In this document: in pieces, positions 7,940-17,095 of the stretch
Layout of the letters: each line of letters opens with the position of its first letter
Numbering within the stretch: position 1 is the first letter of the stretch
NCBI GenBank assembly: GCA_905214465.1
Contig: CAJMMD010000030.1
Coordinates: forward strand, 1 to 27,107
Direction: 5' to 3'
Length of the DNA stretch: 27,107 nucleotides
Origin: an uncultured bacterium
GTDB taxonomy: Bacteria; Actinomycetota; Coriobacteriia; Coriobacteriales; Coriobacteriaceae
Translations under genes and position numbers: made by a program
The notes under the pieces: model-generated
The model's input: only the letters and a program-made list of their open reading frames with translations
Told to the model about the DNA's origin: nothing
The model's database searches: none

Positions 7940-9286
7940 ATGATCGATCGCTATACCCGCCCGGAGATGGGACACATCTTCTCCCTCGAGAACAAGTACG
8001 CCATTTGGCAGGAGATCGAGGTTCTGGCCTGCGAGGCCCAGGCGGAGCTCGGTAAGATCGGTATTTCCAAAGACGAGGCCCAGTGGATCCGCGATCATGC
8101 CAACTTTGAGAAGGCGAAGGTCGATGAGATCGAGGAAGTCACGCGCCACGACGTCATTGCCTTCCTGACCAACATGAAGGAATACATCGATGCCGATGTT
8201 CCCGAGGGCGACCCCAAGCCCAGCCGCTGGGTTCACTATGGCATGACCAGCTCCGATCTGGGCGACACGGCTCTGTGCTACCAGCTCACCCAGGCCTGCG
8301 ACTTGATCATCGAGGATGTCAAGAAGCTCGGCGAGATTTGCAAGCGTCGCGCCTTTGAGGAGCGCAATACGCTCTGTGCCGGCCGCACTCATGGCATCCA
8401 TGCCGAGCCGATGACCTTCGGCATGAAGTTTGGCTCTTGGGCCTGGGAGCTCAAGCGCGATCTGGACCGTCTTGAGGATGCCCGCAAGAACGTTGCCTTT
8501 GGTGCCATCTCGGGCGCTGTCGGCACCTACAGCTCCATCGAGCCGTTTGTCGAGGAATATGTCTGCGAGCACCTGGGCCTGGTTCACGACCCACTGTCCA
8601 CGCAGGTCATCAGCCGCGATCACCATGCCTACCTTGCCGGCGTTCTCGCCACCACCGCGGCCACCTGTGAGCGCATCGCTACCGAGGTTCGCAACCTGCA
8701 GAAGACCGATACGCTCGAGGCCGAGGAGCCGTTCCGCAAGGGTCAAAAGGGCAGCTCCGCCATGCCGCACAAGCGCAACCCCATCACCATGGAGAAGGTC
8801 TGCGGCCTGTCGCGCGTCGTAAAGTCCAACGCCCAGGTCGCCTTCGACAACGTCGCCCTGTGGCACGAGCGTGACATTTCGCACTCCTCTGCCGAGCGCG
8901 TCGCCCAGGCCGATAGTTTCATCGCGCTCGACCACATGTTCCAGTGCCTCATCCGCGTTATCGACGGTCTGCAGCTGTATCCGGCCCGCATGATGGCCAA
9001 CCTCAACAAGACACGCGGCCTCATTTTTTCCTCCAAGGTCCTGCTGGCCCTCGTCGATACGGGCATCACCCGCGAGGACGCGTACGCCATTGTGCAGGAG
9101 AACGCCATGGCAACCTGGCACGAGGTGCAGGATTGCGTCTCCGGCCCCACCTTTAAGGAGCGTCTCGAGGCCGACCCGCGCTGCACCGTCAGCCAGGAGA
9201 AGCTCGACGAGATCTTTGATCCGTGGGACTTCCTTACCCGTATCGACACGGTCTTCGATCGCCTGGAGCAGTTGAGCTTCGAGTAG
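7940..9286 (+). CDS. purB: Adenylosuccinate lyase
   Basis: Catalyses two steps of purine synthesis: SAICAR to AICAR plus fumarate, and adenylosuccinate to AMP plus fumarate. The family signature is clear (GSSAMPHKRNP in the middle-to-late part, plus the catalytic-loop region TSSDLGDTA and AGRTHGIHAEP with the conserved His). At 448 aa it is a normal length. The ATG at 7940 (MIDRYTRPEMG) is preferred over an in-frame ATG 22 codons upstream because AAAGGAG precedes it and the family starts here. It is followed by a strong terminator, so it is probably transcribed alone; purC, which makes its SAICAR substrate, lies about 7 kb downstream in another unit. Confidence 0.97.
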   Translation: MIDRYTRPEMGHIFSLENKYAIWQEIEVLACEAQAELGKIGISKDEAQWIRDHANFEKAKVDEIEEVTRHDVIAFLTNMKEYIDADVPEGDPKPSRWVHYGMTSSDLGDTALCYQLTQACDLIIEDVKKLGEICKRRAFEERNTLCAGRTHGIHAEPMTFGMKFGSWAWELKRDLDRLEDARKNVAFGAISGAVGTYSSIEPFVEEYVCEHLGLVHDPLSTQVISRDHHAYLAGVLATTAATCERIATEVRNLQKTDTLEAEEPFRKGQKGSSAMPHKRNPITMEKVCGLSRVVKSNAQVAFDNVALWHERDISHSSAERVAQADSFIALDHMFQCLIRVIDGLQLYPARMMANLNKTRGLIFSSKVLLALVDTGITREDAYAIVQENAMATWHEVQDCVSGPTFKERLEADPRCTVSQEKLDEIFDPWDFLTRIDTVFDRLEQLSFE

Positions 9287-9329
9287 GGTTAAACTAATTC
9301 GACCGCTTGCGGTTGCATTTGGACCATTG

Positions 9330-9362
9330 GCGCCTTGCCCGTCTTGGGCGAGGCGCTTTTTT
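9330..9362 (+). terminator. Intrinsic terminator after purB
   Basis: GCGCCTTGCCC (9330-9340), 5-nt loop, GGGCGAGGCGC (9346-9356), then six T. Confidence 0.93.
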
Positions 9363-9424
9363 ATTGCCGCATCAGCCCCGGGTATAAAATGAAATCCGAC
9401 TGCTGTTTCGATGAAGGGAGGCGC

Positions 9425-10261
9425 GTGCCCGGACGTATCAAGCGAGTCGCCATTGTCTCGTTTACGCTCATGCTCCTTGTTGCTGCCTGTGTGGCCGCCC
9501 TGACGTATACCGTTCGAAGCAGTTCTTCCTCCTCGAATGAAGCCGACAAAGATCTCCCAGTACTCAAAATCGGCGTTACGGATAACGACCCCTATGTGTA
9601 TATCGATACCACGGGCGATTACGTCGGTATCGATATCGACATCGCCCGCGAGGCCTGCAAGCGTGCGGGGCTCAAGCCACAGTTTGTCGATATTGACTGG
9701 AACGATCGCGACCGGCTGCTCAAAAACGGTGATATAGATTGCCTGTGGTGTGATTATTCTCCCTGTTATCGCGAGGATAAGTATTACTGGACCGAGCCGT
9801 ATCTAACCGTGACGGTCTCGGTTGCCGCCAAGAAAACGAGTGGCATCAAGTCCTTGGCGCATCTCGATGGAAGCAAGACCATCGCGGTGATTGCGGGCTC
9901 GGTGAGCGAACGCCGATTGCTCGCAGGGGATCTGGAAATCTCGCCGGACGTGCAAATCAAATCGTATGGTTCTGCCGAGCTCTGCAAAGCCGCCCTCGCC
10001 AAAGGGTATGTCGACTGTTGGATGGCGGACGTTCAGCCGCTTGATCGACTTGTCGCCCAGTATCCCGGCCTTTACCGCGTGTTCGCTGACAACGTTATGA
10101 CGGTTGACCTTGGCGTCGCGTTTAAGGACGGCTATGAGGGGGAGTACGCCAAAAACCTCAATACCGTGCTGTTCGAGATGGATCGAGATGGCACGATTGG
10201 GCGCATTGTGGGCAAGTACAAGGCGGGGGCGACGACGGACGGGCAAGGAGCGGAATCATGA
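9425..10261 (+). CDS. Membrane-anchored solute-binding protein (family 3, amino-acid type)
   Basis: Extracellular ligand-binding protein of the SBP_bac_3 type (amino-acid/polar-ligand class). A GTG start at 9425 is chosen: GGGAGG lies three bases upstream, while the longer ATG-initiated frames begin inside the purB terminator or lack a binding site; this gives 278 aa. Residues about 8-28 form an anchor (or a lipoprotein signal, since LLVAAC resembles a lipobox), then a Ser-rich linker. From about 50 the fold reads as usual: LKIGVTDNDPYVYID, DYVGIDIDIAREACKRAG, and later VDCWMADV and LGVAFK. No ABC permease or ATPase gene is nearby. Its stop overlaps the start of a diguanylate cyclase (ATGA), so it is more likely a sensor subunit than a transporter part. 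Ligand unknown. Confidence 0.8.
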   Translation: MPGRIKRVAIVSFTLMLLVAACVAALTYTVRSSSSSSNEADKDLPVLKIGVTDNDPYVYIDTTGDYVGIDIDIAREACKRAGLKPQFVDIDWNDRDRLLKNGDIDCLWCDYSPCYREDKYYWTEPYLTVTVSVAAKKTSGIKSLAHLDGSKTIAVIAGSVSERRLLAGDLEISPDVQIKSYGSAELCKAALAKGYVDCWMADVQPLDRLVAQYPGLYRVFADNVMTVDLGVAFKDGYEGEYAKNLNTVLFEMDRDGTIGRIVGKYKAGATTDGQGAES

Positions 10262-12057
10262 CAAATGATGAGCGCCGCTTACGCCGAAAGGCATTAGTCA
10301 CCGTGGCTATCTGCGTTGTGGCCAGCGCTGCTTTGTTGGGTCTGCTGTATGTGGTCGGCACGCATCGCTGTCTCGATAAAACGCTTGGGTTTGGCCAGGA
10401 AACCATGGTGTTTTTAAAAAACGCCTGCGAAAAATATGACCGATATGAACAGGGAAGAAAAACCGAGGCGACGCACAATTTGGATGCCGCGCTCGAGTCG
10501 TTTGCGACGTTCTTGCCACCTGATCACGTTGAAGTCAACGATGACCTCGTCGAGGAGTACGTCCATACCGAGCACCTTTCGGGAATGTTGGTCATGGACG
10601 CCGACGGTCATATGGCCGCTCATTACGATATCGACGGTCGCGATCCGCTGATGCTATGGCGAGAGGAGCTTGCCTGTTCGTCGGTCGCATCGATGTACCG
10701 AGGCTCCAAGGTGTCCTACTCGACGGTCGTTGAGCGTCGAGATGTCGACTTTGCCGTGAGTGTTGTTCCGTACGGTGATGGCGTAGCGCTGGGGTATCGA
10801 TCGCTTGCGCCCGAGCCCGCCGATGATTATTCGTATACGATCGCCGACGTGCTCGTGAACAACACATTCCATCAGAGCCCAACGGTGTTCGTGATGCGCG
10901 ATGCACAAATCGTTTCTTCAAACGATTCGACCGTCGATATAGCTCTCGCCCGGCTTCTTGCCGATAGCGGAATTGATTGGAAAGACGAAGGCTTATCACG
11001 TGTCGAATATCGGGGAAGTACCTGGTATGCCGTGCGTGCGGCGTATAAGGACTATCGCCTGTTTGCGCTCTATCCCAAATCTGAGGTCATGTCGGGCAGG
11101 ATTTCATTTATCACTGCCGGCGTACTGGCGTTCCTAGTGTTTTTGGTTGTAGTGCTGTTGGTGCGTATCGTCGCCGATCGTCGCAATTTGGCCGAAAAGG
11201 ACAAGCAACTCGGCATCATCAATGCCATCAGTACCACGTATGAGTCGACCCTCCTGTTGCATCTCGACACGCTTGAGATCGAGGGGATTAACATGTCGCC
11301 ATCGGTGGCGAAGATATTTGCCGAGCACTCCGAGGCATATGACTTTTTTGCAACGGTTTGCCGAGACATTGTGAGTCCCGAAAGTCGCGAGGCGGTCATG
11401 GAGCTCTTAGATATAAAGACGCTTCGGGATCGTATGGAGGGCGTGCCGTACTTGGATGCCGAGGTACGAGACTGCCGAGGTACGTGGTATTCGCTGCAGG
11501 TTGTTCCACAGCGCCGCGATGAGCGGGGTCGACTGGAATCGGTCGTCGTGGCAACGCATAACATCTCGATGACAAAGCACGCCGAGGAGCTTTCTTTCCA
11601 GGACAAGCTGACGGGACTTCGCAATAGAAATTACCTTGAGTCCCTTGGCGACGACCTGGTGAACGAGTCCCTGCCCGTGAGTGTGATCATGATGGACTGC
11701 AATTTCCTCAAGCGTACCAACGATCTCTACGGTCACGAAATGGGCGATGAGCTGCTACGGCGTACGGCGTCTGTATTGAGGCGGGCGGCAGGCGAGAAAT
11801 TTGTGCCTATGCGCATTGGTGGCGACGAGTTCTTGCTGATTTGCCCTCACACCGATCGCGAATCCGCATGTGAAGTAGTGCAAGATCTTCGCCTCAGCCT
11901 TGCTGCTGCGAGCGATGAGGTGCTGACAGTCAGTGCGTCGTTTGGCGTCGCGACGGCAGAGGCGCCCGGTTATACACTGACCGAGATTTACCACATCGCT
12001 GACCACAACATGTATCAAGAGAAACGAAAAGTCCACGCTCGGGAAGCAGACTGCTAG
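10258..12057 (+). CDS. Membrane diguanylate cyclase (GGDEF) with extracytoplasmic sensor region
   Basis: Predicted to make cyclic di-GMP. It has TM1 at about 12-33, an extracellular region of about 245 residues, TM2 at about 282-304, a cytoplasmic PAS-like region (about 315-440), and a GGDEF domain (about 448-595). The active motif is GGDEF at 521-525, with the upstream DCNFLKRTNDLYGHEMGDELL element typical of active cyclases. I see no RxxD inhibitory site at the usual place before GGDEF, so product feedback may be absent. The ATG overlaps the stop of the solute-binding protein, indicating coupled translation and perhaps a shared complex. No c-di-GMP effector or EAL phosphodiesterase is in the window. 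The input signal is not known. Confidence 0.9.
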   Translation: MTNDERRLRRKALVTVAICVVASAALLGLLYVVGTHRCLDKTLGFGQETMVFLKNACEKYDRYEQGRKTEATHNLDAALESFATFLPPDHVEVNDDLVEEYVHTEHLSGMLVMDADGHMAAHYDIDGRDPLMLWREELACSSVASMYRGSKVSYSTVVERRDVDFAVSVVPYGDGVALGYRSLAPEPADDYSYTIADVLVNNTFHQSPTVFVMRDAQIVSSNDSTVDIALARLLADSGIDWKDEGLSRVEYRGSTWYAVRAAYKDYRLFALYPKSEVMSGRISFITAGVLAFLVFLVVVLLVRIVADRRNLAEKDKQLGIINAISTTYESTLLLHLDTLEIEGINMSPSVAKIFAEHSEAYDFFATVCRDIVSPESREAVMELLDIKTLRDRMEGVPYLDAEVRDCRGTWYSLQVVPQRRDERGRLESVVVATHNISMTKHAEELSFQDKLTGLRNRNYLESLGDDLVNESLPVSVIMMDCNFLKRTNDLYGHEMGDELLRRTASVLRRAAGEKFVPMRIGGDEFLLICPHTDRESACEVVQDLRLSLAAASDEVLTVSASFGVATAEAPGYTLTEIYHIADHNMYQEKRKVHAREADC

Positions 12058-12170
12058 CATTGCTGTCGCCGGTCTGCGCATCGGGGAATGTTGAATCGGT
12101 GCCCGCGATACTTTATCGGTTCGGACGGGGATAATAGACGTCTGAAATTGCTTTACGAGAGGGGAACGCA

Positions 12171-12434
12171 ATGATTAGTTTTGATTACAAGCCTCAGGGC
12201 GTATGCGCTCGCAATATCCACCTTGACCTGTCCGATGACGGCAACAAGGTGGTGGGCGTCGAGTTTACCGGTGGCTGCAACGGCAATCTCAAGGCTATCT
12301 CTAAGCTGGTCGAGGGTGCTCCTGCCGATCGCGTCATCGAGGTTCTCGCTGGTAATACCTGCGGTATGAAAAAGACTTCTTGCGCCGATCAGCTCACGCG
12401 CGCTATCGAGGCCGCTCGCGCCGAGATCGCCTAA
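12171..12434 (+). CDS. TSCPD domain protein (TIGR03905-like)
   Basis: 87-aa cytosolic protein of a small conserved family whose role is not established. The Cys-bearing pattern is intact: VEFTGGCNGNLKAIS in the first half and GNTCGMKKTSCADQL in the second, resembling the C-terminal TSCPD domain of class II ribonucleotide reductases. A good binding site (GAGAGGGGAACGCA) precedes the ATG. Its stop overlaps the next start as TAATG. A GATAAT box at about 12130-12135 could be the -10 of this two-gene unit. Confidence 0.87.
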   Translation: MISFDYKPQGVCARNIHLDLSDDGNKVVGVEFTGGCNGNLKAISKLVEGAPADRVIEVLAGNTCGMKKTSCADQLTRAIEAARAEIA

Positions 12435-13645
12435 TGAGTATCGCCGACCACGTCAAGAACGGAATATCGCGCCGCGGCTTTGTGCTCGGAGGGACTGCCG
12501 CGGGCGCTGCCACGGTGCTTGCCGGATGCTCAAAGAAAACGGGTACCAGCGACGACGCCGCCGGCGAGCCGCAGGTTATCAAAGACGACTCAAAGATTGT
12601 CTCGATTACGGATGAGTATGAGGCCGTCGATATCGATCTTGAGCCCATGGCGACATGGACATTGCCCTTGGGTACGCTGCTGTACTACTGCGACGGCGAT
12701 TACGCCGCGGCGATGATGGCCCCGGCGTCTGCGCTGCATGCCAACACGCTTGGCGTGCTCAACTTGGGCGACGGCTCGCTCACGACGCTCATCGAGGATC
12801 CTATCGAAGGTGCGGGGTATTCGTTTTACGATGTCCGCGCCGGCGATGGCGTGTTTGCGTGGGTTGAGATGAACTTTGCCAATTCATCGTGGAAGCTCTA
12901 CGCTCAAAATCTGTCGGGCGCTTCGCTCTCTGGCGACGTGGTTGAGCTCGATCGGGGTGGCAAGGACTATGATCCGCCCCTGTTTACGGCGTTCGGGTCA
13001 TCGGTCATCTGGTATAAAATGCCTTCGGCAGGCGGCAATAAAACGAGTAGTGATTCGTTTTGCTATCGTCGCTCGCTTGATGAATCCAAGGCCGAGACAA
13101 TTTGGAAATCGACGGGCCGCTTTGCATCGGCCCCGCGTGCGAGCGACGGCATTTTGACCATCTCGCCGCGTGTCCGCAACGACGAGGGCGTCTACTACGG
13201 CATAACGGCAATCGATCTGACCGACGGCAACAACACCAAACGTGCCCAGCTAGTCCTTCCCTCGTCAGTCTCGCCTTTCGAGGCCGTATATATGGGCGAT
13301 ACCTTCGTGTTTTCTATCGAGGCGACCTATAGTGGCGTGGGCAGCTTGGGCAACATGGGCACGTATATCGGTAATGAGGGAGGGTCGTACCTCTTCCTGT
13401 CACGCGAGCCGCTCGCATGTGCGGCTGGCAAGAAGAATAAATACCTTGTTAAGGTGCAGGCATCGCATTTCCTGATCGACACCTCTGCCAAGACCTATGG
13501 CTCGCTGCTGTCGCCCGACCGCGCTTTGGAGTATGGCGATTATCCAGCTACGGCGGGAAAATCGGACTCATTCCTTACGTACGCCACGGTGCGCAACAGC
13601 CAGGGTATACCAGAGACGGTCACTGCACGCCTATTCTCTCTTTAA
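12434..13645 (+). CDS. Tat-exported lipoprotein of unknown function
   Basis: 403-aa protein beginning at the ATG overlapping the upstream stop; the longer in-frame start lies inside the TSCPD gene and is rejected. The N-terminus combines a twin-arginine motif (SRRGFVLGG, residues 12-20) with a lipobox (LAGC, 29-32), so it should be exported folded and anchored by lipid at Cys32. The rest is rich in predicted beta strands with recurring GDGV/LxxGDGS-type turns, which suggests a beta-propeller-like fold, but I recognise no family. Coupling to the TSCPD gene may simply be conserved gene order. Confidence 0.8.
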   Translation: MSIADHVKNGISRRGFVLGGTAAGAATVLAGCSKKTGTSDDAAGEPQVIKDDSKIVSITDEYEAVDIDLEPMATWTLPLGTLLYYCDGDYAAAMMAPASALHANTLGVLNLGDGSLTTLIEDPIEGAGYSFYDVRAGDGVFAWVEMNFANSSWKLYAQNLSGASLSGDVVELDRGGKDYDPPLFTAFGSSVIWYKMPSAGGNKTSSDSFCYRRSLDESKAETIWKSTGRFASAPRASDGILTISPRVRNDEGVYYGITAIDLTDGNNTKRAQLVLPSSVSPFEAVYMGDTFVFSIEATYSGVGSLGNMGTYIGNEGGSYLFLSREPLACAAGKKNKYLVKVQASHFLIDTSAKTYGSLLSPDRALEYGDYPATAGKSDSFLTYATVRNSQGIPETVTARLFSL

Positions 13646-13704
13646 GCTTAGAGGGGTTAAAAAGGCGCCAACAGGGGAATAAACGCGTTGTAATTGTGAG
13701 TACC

Positions 13705-13743
13705 GCCCGCCGAGCTGCCGCGTCATAGCGGCATCCGGCGGGC
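13705..13743. other. Strong GC-rich hairpin before the two-component operon
   Basis: GCCCGCCG (13705-13712) pairs with CGGCGGGC (13736-13743), and inner GCCGC/GCGGC arms extend the stem. There is no T run, so it may act as a weak terminator of the lipoprotein transcript or as a roadblock. A TTAAAAT box at about 13754-13760 may be the -10 of the operon that follows. Confidence 0.5.
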
Positions 13744-13798
13744 TCAGGTGCGTTAAAATGGGCTTGTTCTTAGCTAATTGAGACAGGGGGGCCGTGTT

Positions 13799-14521
13799 AT
13801 GGCTTCAGATGCAAAAAAGATTCTGCTGGTCGAGGATGAGAAGGCAATCCGTGACGCCGTCGCTGCCTATCTCGAGCGCGAAGGCTACTGGGTTGTGGGC
13901 GTCGGCGACGGCCAGTCCGCGATCGAAGAGTTCGAGAAGCATCAGTTTGACCTGGTCGTGCTCGATCTTATGCTCCCCAAGATCCCCGGTGAGCGCGTTT
14001 GCCGCACTATCCGCGATACCTCGGATGTGCCCATTATCATGCTTACCGCCAAGGGTGAGATCGAGGACCGTATTATCGGTCTTGAGCTCGGCGCCGACGA
14101 CTATCTGATCAAGCCGTTCTCGCCGCGCGAGCTCGTCGCCCGCGTTCGCGCTCTGTTCCGCCGTGCCCATCAGGCCGACGAGCCCGCCGTCGAGGTACTC
14201 GACTTCGGCGATCTGGTCATCGATATCTCGGGCCACAAGATCTTGGTCGAGGGCAAGGAAGTGGACCTGACCGCTTCCGAGTTTAAGCTGCTCACCACGC
14301 TTGCTCGTCATCCCGGCCGTGTGTATAACCGCATGGAGCTGGTCGAGAAAGTGCTCGGGTATGACTTTGAGGGCTATGAGCGCACCATCGATAGCCACGT
14401 GAAGAACCTTCGCGCCAAGCTGGGCGATGATCCCAAGAAGCCCAAGTGGCTCTACACCGTCCACGGTGTCGGCTATCGCTTCGAGGCTCCGGCCAAGACC
14501 GATAAGTCGGACGAGAAATAG
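13799..14521 (+). CDS. OmpR-family response regulator
   Basis: Two-component transcription factor of 240 aa. The receiver domain (about 6-120) has acidic Glu12-Asp13, phosphoacceptor Asp56 (VVLDLMLP), Thr83 and Lys105 (IKPFSPREL). The winged-helix DNA-binding domain (about 140-235) is typical of the OmpR/PhoB class (TASEFKLLTTLARHPGRV, RTIDSHVKNLRAKLGDD, LYTVHGVGYRF). The ATG at 13799 has a G-rich binding site (CAGGGGGG) eight bases upstream; the alternative start seven codons earlier overlaps that site. It is co-transcribed with the histidine kinase 11 bases downstream. Target genes and signal are unknown. Confidence 0.93.
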   Translation: MASDAKKILLVEDEKAIRDAVAAYLEREGYWVVGVGDGQSAIEEFEKHQFDLVVLDLMLPKIPGERVCRTIRDTSDVPIIMLTAKGEIEDRIIGLELGADDYLIKPFSPRELVARVRALFRRAHQADEPAVEVLDFGDLVIDISGHKILVEGKEVDLTASEFKLLTTLARHPGRVYNRMELVEKVLGYDFEGYERTIDSHVKNLRAKLGDDPKKPKWLYTVHGVGYRFEAPAKTDKSDEK

Positions 14522-14532
14522 GGAAATCACAT

Positions 14533-16098
14533 ATGACACCTGCGCGCTTTGAAATCGGACAAAAGCACAAGCAGGAGAGCGAGGCGGGTTCCAAGGCTAG
14601 TTGGAACACGCCTCGTTCCGATTCACGGCCAACGATGAGCTATCCCTCGCGCATGGCACTTGCTTTTGCTCTGACATCGCTCATGACGGTATTGGTGCTG
14701 GTGGGCGTTGTCTCTGTTGTGTGGGGCACGGTCTTTTCGGATTACACGCGCTCCAATATCGTCGAAATCGCAAATTCCGCAGCCGAAAAGCTTGCGACGT
14801 CGTACGAGGAAAACGGCAATTGGACTGCGGGCGAGCTGCGCACGGTCGCGACATCGAGTTTGGTGTCCGACGATTTGGGCATGCAGGTCGTCAATAAAAA
14901 GGGCGTTGTTGTCTATGACGACTCGTGGCCTTCGGCAAGTGCGACTGCCGATGTGCGCGAGAGCGAATCGGCGTCTCGCAGCTCGAGAGGTAAAAAGGCC
15001 TCGCATAGCCCGGTTTCGTCGGCGCCCACCGACTCCGATAGCGTGGCCAACGTCGAAATCATAACGCCTTCCGGCCAGCATGTCGGACAGGTAAAGCTAT
15101 GGGCCATCGGCTCCGATGCTCTGCTCACCAAGGCAGATTCTGCGTTTAGAGAGAAGACCTTTAACGCCATGGTCCTTGCCGCGGTTGTTGCAGTCTGTAT
15201 CTCGGTCGTTATCGGATCGTTCATGTCGCGTATGCTCACCAAGCCGATTCATCGTATTACCAGCACGGCCAAACAAATTCGCGATGGCGATTTGTCCGCT
15301 CGCACGGGCTTGCGCGGCGATGACGAAATCGATCAGCTGGGTGAGACCTTTGACGAGATGGCCACTTCGCTCGAGAAGGATATGAAACACGAGAAACGTT
15401 TGACCTCGGACGTGGCTCACGAACTTCGTACTCCGCTTATGGCCATGCTCGCAACGGTCGAGGCCATGCAGGATGGCGTATATCCTACCGACGATGAGCA
15501 CTTGGAGACTGTTGCTTCCGAGACGCGTCGCCTGGCTCGTCTGGTGCAGCAGATGCTCGACCTGTCGCGCATGGAAAACAGCACGGCTCCGCTCAACCTT
15601 GAGCCGGTGGACATGGTTCCTTTCGTGCGTTCCATCGTCAATGCCCAGGAGCGCCTGTTTGTCGACCGCGATCTGCGCTTGCGCTTTGCTGACGAGACCC
15701 AAGGTCACGACGATGTCGTCGAAGCCGATCCCGACATGATCACACAATGCGTCATCAATCTCATGAGCAACGCCATGCGCTACACCCCCGAGGGCGGTTG
15801 GGTCGTGGTGTCGGTGCTCAGTGACCGCAAACACGTCAGCATTGCCGTTTCTGATACCGGCATCGGTATTGCCAAGGATGACTTGTCGCGCATCTTCGGC
15901 CGTTTTTGGCGCGCCGATGCCAGCCGTGCCCGTGAGGCGGGCGGTCTGGGCGTGGGCCTCGCCGTGACTAAACAGATCGTCGAGCGCCATCACGGCTACA
16001 TATCTGTGGAGTCGGAGCTTGGAAAGGGTACGACTTTTACGATTCATCTGCCTCGCGAGCACACGGCGGACGCGGCATCTACTACAATGGAGCACTAG
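14533..16098 (+). CDS. Sensor histidine kinase with HAMP domain
   Basis: Partner of the upstream regulator, 521 aa. It has TM1 at about 43-66, an extracytoplasmic sensor region (about 67-210, with a Ser-rich stretch near 143-170), TM2 at about 211-231, HAMP at about 232-284, a HisKA domain with phospho-His296 in SDVAHELRTPL, and an ATPase domain with N-box NLMSNAMRYTP, DTGIGIAKDD, FGRFWRADASR and GLGVGLAV. The first ATG (GGGAAA six bases upstream) is used; a second ATG 34 codons on lacks a binding site, but the first 35 residues are polar and could be dispensable. The general layout resembles envelope-stress or cell-wall sensing kinases; no specific signal can be read. Confidence 0.92.
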   Translation: MTPARFEIGQKHKQESEAGSKASWNTPRSDSRPTMSYPSRMALAFALTSLMTVLVLVGVVSVVWGTVFSDYTRSNIVEIANSAAEKLATSYEENGNWTAGELRTVATSSLVSDDLGMQVVNKKGVVVYDDSWPSASATADVRESESASRSSRGKKASHSPVSSAPTDSDSVANVEIITPSGQHVGQVKLWAIGSDALLTKADSAFREKTFNAMVLAAVVAVCISVVIGSFMSRMLTKPIHRITSTAKQIRDGDLSARTGLRGDDEIDQLGETFDEMATSLEKDMKHEKRLTSDVAHELRTPLMAMLATVEAMQDGVYPTDDEHLETVASETRRLARLVQQMLDLSRMENSTAPLNLEPVDMVPFVRSIVNAQERLFVDRDLRLRFADETQGHDDVVEADPDMITQCVINLMSNAMRYTPEGGWVVVSVLSDRKHVSIAVSDTGIGIAKDDLSRIFGRFWRADASRAREAGGLGVGLAVTKQIVERHHGYISVESELGKGTTFTIHLPREHTADAASTTMEH

Positions 16099-16157
16099 CT
16101 TTTCGCTATTCGGTGAAGGAGGGGTTTCGTCCCTGCCGCTCCGAGTTTGCGAAAACG

Positions 16158-16175
16158 TGCGGGAAAGAACCCGCA
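16158..16175 (+). other. Small hairpin in the purC leader
   Basis: TGCGGG-AAAGAA-CCCGCA in the 16099-16207 gap, about 33 bases before the purC start. It could be a weak attenuator or the end of the kinase transcript. No riboswitch consensus is recognised. Confidence 0.35.
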
Positions 16176-16207
16176 TTACTGTCGTATTTTGGTAAGGAGT
16201 GACTCAC

Positions 16208-17095
16208 GTGACAACGATGGAGCGTCGTCCGGATTCCCGTGGCAAGGTTCGTGATATCTACGATGCCGGTGAAAACCTGCTGATGGTCGCCACCGACCGC
16301 ATTTCTGCGTTCGACTTCATTCTTCCCGACGAGATTCCGTTTAAGGGAGAGGTGCTCAACCGCATCTCGGCATTCTGGTTCGATAAGTTTGCCGGCATCG
16401 TTCCCAACCACCTCGTTTCCATCGACCCGGCGGATTTCCCCGAGGAGTTTGCTGAGTATCGTGACTACCTCGCCGGCCGCGCCATGCTGGTTAAGAAGGC
16501 CCAGACGATTCCTATCGAGTGTATCGTCCGCGGCTATCTGACCGGTTCGGGCAAGAAGACCTACGACGAGAACGGCACCGTCTGCGGCATCCAGCTGCCT
16601 GAGGGCCTGACCGAGGCTTCCAAGCTTCCCGAGCCGCTGTTCACGCCGTCCACGAAGGCCGAGATCGGTGACCACGACGAGAACATCTCGTTCGAGCGTT
16701 GCTGCGAGATCGTGGGCGAGGATATCGCCACGCAGATTCGTGACCTTTCCCTCAAGATCTACAAGGCCGCTGCCGAGTACGCCGCGACCCGTGGCATCAT
16801 CATTGCCGACACCAAGTTCGAGTTTGGTGTCATCGATGGCAAGGTCACGCTGATCGACGAGTGCCTCACGCCCGATTCCAGCCGTTTCTGGCCTGCTGCC
16901 AGCTACGAGGAGGGCAAGATCCAGCCCAGCTACGACAAACAATTCGTCCGCAATTGGCTCAAGGCCAACTGGGATATGACGGGGGAGACCCCGCACCTGC
17001 CCGCCGAGGTCATCGATGGCACGTCCGAGCGCTATCGCGAGGCCTTCCAGATCATCACGGGCTCCCAGTTCACAAGCATGAAGGAGAACGCATAA
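16208..17095 (+). CDS. purC: Phosphoribosylaminoimidazole-succinocarboxamide (SAICAR) synthase
   Basis: ATP-dependent condensation of CAIR with aspartate to give SAICAR, the step before PurB. Clear motifs: GKVRDIYDAG near the N-terminus, TDRISAFDFILPDEIPFKG, ECIVRGYLTGSG, IIIADTKFEFG and LIDECLTPDSSRFWP. The length of 295 aa is normal for the stand-alone long form. I prefer the GTG at 16208 because TAAGGAG ends eight bases upstream; a GTG at 16199 would overlap that site and the ATG at 16217 is too far from it. The next gene starts directly after its stop. Confidence 0.96.
   Translation: MTTMERRPDSRGKVRDIYDAGENLLMVATDRISAFDFILPDEIPFKGEVLNRISAFWFDKFAGIVPNHLVSIDPADFPEEFAEYRDYLAGRAMLVKKAQTIPIECIVRGYLTGSGKKTYDENGTVCGIQLPEGLTEASKLPEPLFTPSTKAEIGDHDENISFERCCEIVGEDIATQIRDLSLKIYKAAAEYAATRGIIIADTKFEFGVIDGKVTLIDECLTPDSSRFWPAASYEEGKIQPSYDKQFVRNWLKANWDMTGETPHLPAEVIDGTSERYREAFQIITGSQFTSMKENA

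Noticed and set aside
7688..9121. 477-codon minus-strand ORF opposite purB
   Set aside because: It mirrors the purB coding frame, has no family resemblance and arises from high-GC codon bias.
13805..14539. 244-codon minus-strand ORF opposite the response regulator
   Set aside because: Shadow of a gene with all conserved receiver and DNA-binding residues.
16158..16175. Purine riboswitch before purC
   Set aside because: Only one short hairpin is seen; the conserved three-way junction of the guanine or ZTP classes is not recognisable.
15097..16176. 359-codon minus-strand ORF opposite the histidine kinase
   Set aside because: Shadow of a well-supported kinase gene.
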